Assembly: GCA_016763075.1 (NCBI GenBank)
Contig: JAESUM010000095.1
Coordinates: 1-42,637, forward strand
DNA from: Pseudomonadales bacterium
GTDB lineage: Bacteria > Pseudomonadota > Gammaproteobacteria > Pseudomonadales > JAHRWD01
Direction of reading: 5' to 3'
DNA: 42,637 nucleotides
The number at the start of each line of letters is the position of its first letter. The first letter of the stretch is position 1. The notes beneath the pieces were generated by a model, which did not search any database, was not told the DNA's origin, and saw nothing but the letters and a program-made list of their open reading frames with translations. Shown in pieces: positions 37,910-42,637 of this stretch. Position numbers and translations under genes: made by a program.

Positions 37910-38545
37910 TTGTTGCAGTTTTACATCAGTGAAGCCTTTGCCAATGATATGTCTACGCATTTGTTTGACGGGGTTGAACCCATCGTCGAACAGCACACCC
38001 GTGCAATGCAATGGTACGCCCACCGCATCACAATAAAACGACGTAAATGCATCGTGGTGATGGAGCTGCAAAGCCGTTACGCGATGATCTTTTGCGGCTT
38101 AACCAAACCTGATTTCAATAACTTCCCTGCCTTATTTCGCAAACGAATACTGTGCGAAGTGGCATCGATATGCCAGCTAGACAAAGATGCTCAAGCTAAA
38201 TTGACGCCATTGGTGTTGGCTCAAGCCCAGCAGCAGTTATACCAAAAGGGCTCTGACAGCAGCGTTCAAACGGATATTGATGAAGTGATTGAATGCCTGC
38301 ACGAGTGGATTGCAGGGCAGGGCAGATTACCGGTTGATGACAGTGAGTGCTTTGATGCAGGCATATTTATTAACCAGTTAAAGCGCGAACACGGCAATGA
38401 AACCGCCGCGTTTGAACCGCTAGAGCAGTTTAGGCGCTTTTGGTCGACGTTATCGGGCTTAATGCATCTTGCAGAAGGCCGCCGAAAAGCTGTTCAGCAG
38501 CGCGCAATTCCTGACAATATATTGCCCTTTAACCGAAGCGGATAA
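37910..38545 (+). CDS. DUF6933-like protein of unknown function
   Basis: The 211-residue product resembles proteins labelled DUF6933. It has a short N-terminal region, then WYAHRITIKRRKCIVVMEL and RYAMIFCGLTKPDF, followed by helical, charged sequence. I cannot give a function. No signal peptide or membrane segment is apparent. The start is TTG at 37910, with a strong GGAGG (37896-37900) nine bases away. No ATG occurs until codon 14. It follows glpE by 57 bases and ends the same-strand run. Such proteins are sometimes seen beside transposons, but no mobile element is visible here. Confidence 0.7.
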   Translation: MLQFYISEAFANDMSTHLFDGVEPIVEQHTRAMQWYAHRITIKRRKCIVVMELQSRYAMIFCGLTKPDFNNFPALFRKRILCEVASICQLDKDAQAKLTPLVLAQAQQQLYQKGSDSSVQTDIDEVIECLHEWIAGQGRLPVDDSECFDAGIFINQLKREHGNETAAFEPLEQFRRFWSTLSGLMHLAEGRRKAVQQRAIPDNILPFNRSG

Positions 38546-38561
38546 CGGCTCGTACTGACTA

Positions 38562-38592
38562 GGTATCGAGAAGGTATCGAGAAGGTATCGAA
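38562..38592. repeat. 11-bp tandem repeat, nearly three copies
   Basis: The unit GGTATCGAGAA occurs at 38562-38572 and 38573-38583, with a partial third copy GGTATCGAA at 38584-38592. The period matches one helical turn. It lies just after the DUF6933-like gene in a gene-free stretch. Confidence 0.85.
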
Positions 38593-38625
38593 GAGGAGTA
38601 TCGGTGGGACTTTGTGGTATCTGAA

Positions 38626-38667
38626 TGTGACACCTGTGTTGTGATACTTATGTTGTGAAACCTATAC
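38626..38667. repeat. Imperfect 14-bp tandem repeat, three copies
   Basis: Three units lie end to end at 38626-38639, 38640-38653 and 38654-38667, each beginning TGTGA and sharing an AC-T-T pattern after it. A degenerate fourth unit may precede them near 38613. The TGTGA half matches a CRP half-site, but no TCACA partner is placed to complete one. Confidence 0.6.
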
Positions 38668-38754
38668 CGTACGGCGTACAGTATTTGGATAGTGCCTGCA
38701 TTTAAAAAATGGCGTATTGCGAAGAATGACCTATAAAAATAAGCCAACAGAAAA

Positions 38755-38831
38755 TGGTAGCTACGGGCGGACTTGAACCGCCGACCCCAGCATTATGAAT
38801 GCTGTGCTCTAACCAGCTGAGCTACGTAGCC
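38755..38831 (-). tRNA. metT: tRNA-Met, elongator (anticodon CAT)
   Basis: This is a 77-nt cloverleaf on the minus strand with an encoded CCA end. The anticodon stem CAGCA/TGCTG encloses TTCATAA with CAT. The GGCTACGTAGCTCAG opening resembles elongator tRNA-Met rather than tRNA-Ile2, whose usual opening differs. The first acceptor pair is G1-U72 instead of G-C, while the other six pairs are standard. It follows ychF, as in Pseudomonas, and has its own promoter. Confidence 0.95.
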
Positions 38832-38847
38832 ATAAAATCGAGCGCGA

Positions 38848-38876
38848 ATTCTGTATGTTTGGCCCTGTTTTGTCAA
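38848..38876 (-). promoter_or_regulatory. Promoter of tRNA-Met
   Basis: On the minus strand TTGACA (38871-38876) is a perfect -35. After 17 bases it is followed by CAGAAT (38848-38853), four of six to the -10 consensus. The start would fall about 10 bases ahead of the tRNA, with a GC-rich TCGCGCTCG discriminator typical of stringently controlled stable-RNA promoters. Confidence 0.65.
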
Positions 38877-38899
38877 GCAAATACAGTCGTCACTTGGGC

Positions 38900-38920
38900 G
38901 AGGCTGGCGTTACCAGCCTC
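38900..38920 (-). terminator. Stable hairpin after ychF
   Basis: GAGGCTGG (38900-38907) and CCAGCCTC (38913-38920) form an eight-base-pair GC-rich stem with a five-base loop, eight bases past the ychF stop. On the minus strand no T run follows. It may be a Rho-assisted end or a 3'-stabilising hairpin. The separate tRNA-Met promoter beyond it supports a transcript boundary. Confidence 0.4.
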
Positions 38921-38927
38921 AGTTTCT

Positions 38928-40019
38928 TTAGACGTTAAATCGAAAGTGTACGACGTCGCCATCCTGCACAATGTAATCTTTACCTTCTAAACGCCATTTC
39001 CCAGCGTCTTTTGCACCCTGCTCGCCTTTGTTTTCAATATAGTCGTCATAGCCAATCACTTCAGCACGAATGAAGCCACGCTCGAAGTCAGTGTGAATAA
39101 CCGCCGCGGACTTTGGTGCAGTCGCGCCGATAGGTATGGTCCATGCGCGGACTTCTTGTACCCCGGCGGTAAAGTATGTCTGCAGGCCTAAAAGCTCGTA
39201 ACCAGCTCGAATCACGCGGTCTAGTCCGGCTTCTTCCATGCCTAGATCTTCCAGGAATTCGAGTTTTTCATCGTCTTCGAGTTCGGAAATTTCTGCTTCG
39301 AGCTTGTTGCAAATAACCACTACGATGGCTTTTTCTTGTTCTGCAATGACAGTGAGCTGGTCAAGAAAAGGGTTGTCTTCAAAGCCTTCTTCATCGACGT
39401 TGGCGATATACATCGTCGGCTTGATAGTCAGCAAGTGTAGGTGGCCGATGGCTTTTAATTGGTCTTCGTCGAGTTCAAGCGAACGAACGGGTTTGGCTTC
39501 GTTGAGTGTAGGTAAAATGTATTCCAGCGTGGCCTTTTCTTTGATCGCGTCTTGGTCTCCGCCTTTGGCGGCGCGGATCGCTTTGGTCAGCGCTTTTTCA
39601 ACAGAATCGAGGTCGGCCAGTGCAAGCTCGACATTGATGATCTCAATATCATCGGTAGGGCTGATTTTATTGGCGACGTGAATAACGTCTTCGTTTTCGA
39701 AGCAGCGAACCACGTGAGCAATGGCATCGGTTTCGCGAATGGTCGCCAAAAACTGGTTGCCAAGGCCTTCGCCTTTGGAGGCACCTTCGACTAACCCAGC
39801 GATATCTACGAACTCCATACTGGTGGGTACGATGCGCTCAGGGTTTACAAATTCCGCAATACGGTCTTGTCGAGGATCCGGCACCGGTACCACCCCAATA
39901 TTGGGGTCAATGGTGCAGAATGGGAAGTTTTCGGCGCCAATGCCGGCTTTTGTCAGCGCGTTAAATAGGGTGGATTTACCTACGTTTGGCAGACCTACGA
40001 TTCCACATCGAAAACCCAT
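38928..40019 (-). CDS. ychF: Ribosome-binding ATPase YchF (Obg family)
   Basis: YchF is an Obg-related P-loop ATPase that binds ribosomes and influences oxidative stress responses. It prefers ATP because its G4 motif differs from NKxD. The 363-residue product has GLPNVGKST (9-17), a modified G4 seen as CNKLEAE, and a C-terminal TGS domain (about 280-363, with [14 protein letters not shown]). The start is ATG. It follows pth by 15 bases in the prs-rplY-pth-ychF run. Confidence 0.98.
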   Translation of the reverse strand: MGFRCGIVGLPNVGKSTLFNALTKAGIGAENFPFCTIDPNIGVVPVPDPRQDRIAEFVNPERIVPTSMEFVDIAGLVEGASKGEGLGNQFLATIRETDAIAHVVRCFENEDVIHVANKISPTDDIEIINVELALADLDSVEKALTKAIRAAKGGDQDAIKEKATLEYILPTLNEAKPVRSLELDEDQLKAIGHLHLLTIKPTMYIANVDEEGFEDNPFLDQLTVIAEQEKAIVVVICNKLEAEISELEDDEKLEFLEDLGMEEAGLDRVIRAGYELLGLQTYFTAGVQEVRAWTIPIGATAPKSAAVIHTDFERGFIRAEVIGYDDYIENKGEQGAKDAGKWRLEGKDYIVQDGDVVHFRFNV

Positions 40020-40034
40020 CGGGATAACCTCTAA

Positions 40035-40622
40035 TTAGTTGCTAGTGCTGTGCAGTTCAAACATGGCTTTTTGCCAGTGGCCTGCAGTGGCTTGGGGTAG
40101 TGCAGCGAGTGCTTCGCCCAAGCTTTGTTCGATTAATGCCTGTTCTGGCTTTGATGGACTGTTCAGGACGAAATGTACGACCTGACTACGCTCACCGGGG
40201 TGGCCAATACCAATTCTTAGGCGATAAAAATCTTTTTTGCCAGATAATTTGCTGATGATATCGCGTAGACCATTGTGCCCGCCGTGCCCGCCGTTTTGTT
40301 TAAAACGACTGGTGCCCGGTGGAAGGTCTAGCTCATCGTGGGCGACCAATATGTTCGGTGGCGACAGTTTATAAAATTGGAGTAACGCAACGACAGACTG
40401 ACCGCTTAGGTTCATAAAGGTATTCGGGATTAACAAGCCGATTTTTTGGCGGTCTACTTGGATGAAGCCAGAATGCCCCATCAATTTTTTGTCTGCTTGA
40501 AGGGTGCAGCTGTACCGATCCGCGAGCATCGAAACGAACAAGGCACCCGCGTTATGACGGGTGCCCTGGTATTTCGTTCCGGGATTGCCTAAACCGACAA
40601 TCCAGAGAAGAGGCTCTATCAA
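40035..40622 (-). CDS. pth: Peptidyl-tRNA hydrolase
   Basis: Pth releases tRNA from prematurely dropped peptidyl-tRNA and is essential in E. coli. The 195-residue product has the catalytic H23 in NPGTKYQGTRHNAG (equal to E. coli H20), N13 and the aspartate of VAHDELDLPPG. The start codon is TTG and overlaps the rplY TGA stop as TTGA, with GAAGAAG in the end of rplY as the ribosome site. No in-frame ATG precedes the conserved region. Translation is probably coupled to rplY. Confidence 0.95.
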   Translation of the reverse strand: MIEPLLWIVGLGNPGTKYQGTRHNAGALFVSMLADRYSCTLQADKKLMGHSGFIQVDRQKIGLLIPNTFMNLSGQSVVALLQFYKLSPPNILVAHDELDLPPGTSRFKQNGGHGGHNGLRDIISKLSGKKDFYRLRIGIGHPGERSQVVHFVLNSPSKPEQALIEQSLGEALAALPQATAGHWQKAMFELHSTSN

Positions 40623-41275
40623 GAATCTTCTTCGGAATCGCCTTCGTTTTCAGGTGCTACTGGAGCGCTGTTATCTTCATCTTCTTCAATGGCTTTAGTA
40701 GCCATAACTGCCGCGACTTGAAGGTCGTGGTTTTCGCCATAGCTTAGTGCAACGCTTTCAATGCCTTTTGGAAGCTTGATATTTGAAATGTGGATATGTG
40801 CGCCCAAGTCGTATTCGGCCATATCGATTTCGATAAACTCTGGCAGATCAGCAGGTAAGCAGCTGATTTCGAGTTCGTTGATCGCGTGAGAGATACGACC
40901 GCCACCCAATTTAACACCAATACAGCTTTCTTCGTTGGTGAAGTGCAAAGGCACTTTAACCTGAATTTTAACGTCTGCGCTGACGCGCAAGAAATCGGCA
41001 TGCAGGATTTTAATTTTAGCGGGGTGACGCTGAAGGTCTTTCAGAATCGCCCGCTCTTCACCATTTTCAGTTTTGATGGTGATGACGTGAGAATAAAAAG
41101 CTTCGTTCTCCAGCGCTTTAATGAAATCTTTGTGAGCCAAAGTCAGCATGACAGGCTCTTTGCCTGCGCCATAAATAATGGCAGGTACTTTATCGGCTAA
41201 ACGACGTAGGCGGCGGCTCGCACCCTTCCCTACATCGGTGCGGATTTCGGCGGTTAATTCATATTGGTTAGACAT
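40619..41275 (-). CDS. rplY: 50S ribosomal protein L25, CTC (two-domain) type
   Basis: L25 binds 5S rRNA in the central protuberance. The 218-residue product is the longer CTC form, against about 94 residues in E. coli. An N-terminal 5S-binding domain (about 1-95, RTDVGKGASRRLRRL and ILKDLQRHPAKIKILHADFLRV) is followed by a beta-rich domain with PEFIEIDMAEYDLGAHIHIS. A very acidic tail ends in EGDSEEDS. AAGGAG lies well before the ATG. The stop overlaps the pth start. Confidence 0.98.
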   Translation of the reverse strand: MSNQYELTAEIRTDVGKGASRRLRRLADKVPAIIYGAGKEPVMLTLAHKDFIKALENEAFYSHVITIKTENGEERAILKDLQRHPAKIKILHADFLRVSADVKIQVKVPLHFTNEESCIGVKLGGGRISHAINELEISCLPADLPEFIEIDMAEYDLGAHIHISNIKLPKGIESVALSYGENHDLQVAAVMATKAIEEDEDNSAPVAPENEGDSEEDS

Positions 41276-41388
41276 CGTCTATCTCCTTGGTGAAATTCCC
41301 GTTTGTTTTCTGCGACCGAAAATAAACGGAGTTTATAAAAACAGGTAAAACTAATTTGTATGCGTTTTCGTAGTGAGCTAACTAGCAG

Positions 41389-42333
41389 CTACCTAAACAT
41401 GGCGCTAATAGATTCTTCATTACTGACTCGCCTAATCGCTTCGGCTAACAGGTTGTCGAGAGACAGCTGGCGAATACGATCACAGCTTTGAGCTGCGCTG
41501 CTAAGCGGAATGGTGTCGGTCACTACAAGCTCATCTAAGGTTGAGCTTGAGAGATTCTCAATGGCTTTTCCCGATAACACTGCGTGTGTGCAGTAAGCGA
41601 CGACTTTTTCTGCACCGTGATCTTTGAGTGCGCTAGCTGCTTTGCACAATGTGCCAGCGGTATCGACCATATCGTCGACAATAATACAGGTGCGGCCTTC
41701 AACCTCACCAATGATGTTCATCACCTGAGCTTCGTTAGCCTGTGGCCGACGTTTATCGATGATGGCTAAATCTGCGTCATTTAATTGCTTTGCGAATGCG
41801 CGGGCTCGAACTACGCCGCCGACATCCGGTGAAACAACCGTAAGGTTTTTGTGGTTCTGGCGAACGATATCGGTCAGTAAAACGGGCGAGCCGTACACGT
41901 TGTCTACCGGTATATTAAAAAAGCCTTGAACCTGGTCTGCGTGAAGGTCAACCGTCATGACGCGGTCGATGCCTACGCCAGAGATCATATCTGCGACTAC
42001 TTTTGCGCTGATGGGTACGCGGGCGGATCGTACCCGGCGATCTTGCCGAGCGTATCCAAAATAAGGAATAACTGCTGTGATTCGTGCTGCGGATGCCCGG
42101 CGCAAAGCGTCGGCCAAGATAACCAGTTCCATCAGGTTGTCATTGGTCGGCAGGCAGGTGGACTGGATGATGAAAACGTCGTGACCTCGTACGTTTTCAT
42201 TTATTTCTATCGCTACCTCGCCATCGCTGAAGCTTCCAACGTCAGCATTGCCCAACGACATGCCAAGCTTATGGCTAATTCGGAGGGCTAGTTCAGGTGT
42301 GGCGTTGCCAGTGAAAATTTTAAGTCTTGTCAC
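41389..42333 (-). CDS. prs: Ribose-phosphate pyrophosphokinase (PRPP synthase)
   Basis: Prs makes phosphoribosyl pyrophosphate from ribose 5-phosphate and ATP for nucleotide, histidine, tryptophan and NAD synthesis. The 314-residue product is of class I. It has [12 protein letters not shown], the PRPP-synthase signature [17 protein letters not shown], and the PRPP-binding loop [10 protein letters not shown]. The start codon is GTG with only a weak purine-rich upstream sequence. The next in-frame ATG would remove conserved N-terminal residues. It lies between tRNA-Gln and rplY, the usual Pseudomonas order, and may share the tRNA-Gln transcript. Confidence 0.98.
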   Translation of the reverse strand: MTRLKIFTGNATPELALRISHKLGMSLGNADVGSFSDGEVAIEINENVRGHDVFIIQSTCLPTNDNLMELVILADALRRASAARITAVIPYFGYARQDRRVRSARVPISAKVVADMISGVGIDRVMTVDLHADQVQGFFNIPVDNVYGSPVLLTDIVRQNHKNLTVVSPDVGGVVRARAFAKQLNDADLAIIDKRRPQANEAQVMNIIGEVEGRTCIIVDDMVDTAGTLCKAASALKDHGAEKVVAYCTHAVLSGKAIENLSSSTLDELVVTDTIPLSSAAQSCDRIRQLSLDNLLAEAIRRVSNEESISAMFR

Positions 42334-42418
42334 GTGTTTTGCTCTGCTGGATTAGGGACAGGGGGAAAACAGCCAGAGTGCGTCTACGTAGTAGTATGAC
42401 GACTCATAACATCGAAAA

Positions 42419-42493
42419 TGGCTGGGGTGGCAGGATTCGAACCTACGCATACGGGGATCAAAACCCCGGGCCTTACCGCTTGGCGACACCCCA
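42419..42493 (-). tRNA. glnT: tRNA-Gln (anticodon TTG)
   Basis: This is a 75-nt cloverleaf on the minus strand with a perfect acceptor stem (TGGGGTG with CACCCCA) and an encoded CCA end. The anticodon stem CGGGG/CCCCG encloses TTTTGAT with TTG, reading CAA. The T arm has GGTTCGAATCC. It lies directly upstream of prs, as in Pseudomonas and relatives. Confidence 0.96.
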
Positions 42494-42539
42494 ATAATTT
42501 GAACAAATCTGATTCTTAAACGTATATAGCGTTGGAACT

Positions 42540-42545
42540 ATTATA
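42540..42545 (-). promoter_or_regulatory. Candidate -10 element ahead of tRNA-Gln
   Basis: On the minus strand this reads TATAAT, placed about 47 bases before the tRNA 5' end. No good -35 is present at 16-18 bases (ACCGCT at 17). It is a reasonable start for a tRNA-Gln-prs transcript, but only half of a promoter. Confidence 0.35.
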
Positions 42546-42607
42546 GACCCAGAATCTTATGAAGCGGTGATCGGTTTACTGTAGCGGCCACAAAGCCAAA
42601 AAAAGGC

Positions 42608-42637
42608 TTAGGTAGCTGCTGTAACACCTGTTGGGCT
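42608..42637 (-). CDS. ispE: Possible ispE C-terminal tail (partial)
   Basis: Read inward from the window edge, the minus strand gives nine codons (SPTGVTAAT) and a TAA at 42608-42610. In Pseudomonas-type genomes ispE, encoding 4-diphosphocytidyl-2-C-methyl-D-erythritol kinase of the isoprenoid pathway, lies directly upstream of tRNA-Gln and prs. IspE proteins often end soon after an SP dipeptide. The call rests almost entirely on synteny. Nine residues are too few to identify the family. Confidence 0.35.
   Translation of the reverse strand, partial: SPTGVTAAT

Noticed and set aside
37910-38545. The DUF6933-like gene as part of a mobile element
   Set aside because: No transposase, terminal inverted repeat or target-site duplication is visible on either side. 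The nearby tandem repeats are too short and not inverted.
38626-38667. CRP-binding sites in the TGTGA repeats
   Set aside because: Each unit has only the TGTGA half and no TCACA at the required spacing, so full sites are not supported.
42584-42609. AAGCC/GGCTT inverted repeat around seven T residues (minus strand) near the window end
   Set aside because: The T run is in the loop rather than after the stem, so it does not have the form of an intrinsic terminator.

Overview
This window looks like a chromosomal segment of a gammaproteobacterium. It carries the transcription and translation core region followed by a short accessory stretch and a second housekeeping block. I infer a Pseudomonas-like, probably marine, lineage (Cellvibrionales or Oceanospirillales relatives). 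The grounds are a tRNA-Trp gene between a tuf gene and secE, the order tRNA-Gln / prs / rplY / pth / ychF / tRNA-Met, a long two-domain L25 (CTC type), zinc-free S14 with zinc-type L36, and moderate GC content. Genus and species cannot be settled from the sequence alone.

Layout. (1) Positions 1-12321: the 3' end of one tuf copy, tRNA-Trp, secE-nusG, rplK-rplA, rplJ-rplL, rpoB-rpoC. (2) 12385-16789: the str operon rpsL-rpsG-fusA-tuf, with a good sigma-70 promoter ahead of rpsL. (3) 16846-22038: the S10 operon (rpsJ to rpsQ), with its own TTGACA-17-TAGAAT promoter. (4) 22082-27629: the spc operon (rplN to rpmJ, including secY). (5) 27738-30686: the alpha operon rpsM-rpsK-rpsD-rpoA-rplQ, closed by a strong intrinsic terminator. 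The rif/rpoBC block and the str-S10-spc-alpha block, which are far apart in E. coli, are contiguous here.

(6) 30729-38545 is less conserved. It holds a class V aminotransferase, uvrA (minus strand) divergent from ssb, then four same-strand genes: a cupin dioxygenase-like protein, a zinc-type alcohol dehydrogenase-like protein, a GlpE-type rhodanese and a DUF6933-like protein of unknown function. (7) 38546-42637 is on the minus strand. Read in the direction of transcription it is a possible ispE tail, tRNA-Gln, prs, rplY, pth, ychF and tRNA-Met.

How the genes work together: almost everything builds or serves the ribosome and RNA polymerase. There are 30 ribosomal proteins, RNA polymerase subunits beta, beta' and alpha, elongation factors Tu and G, NusG, the SecY/SecE translocon core, peptidyl-tRNA hydrolase, the ribosome-associated ATPase YchF, PRPP synthase and three tRNAs. 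Most regulatory interest is in the spacers, which contain hairpins suited to r-protein feedback (L1, L10, S7, L4 and S4 types), an rplL-rpoB attenuator region and terminator-like hairpins on both sides of rpmJ.

I did not find a convincing previously undescribed system. The best candidates for a second look are the cupin/dehydrogenase/rhodanese/DUF6933 cluster with a 14-bp direct repeat upstream, the two short tandem-repeat arrays downstream of it, and the structured r-protein spacers. No CRISPR array, insertion sequence, phage gene or rRNA gene is visible.
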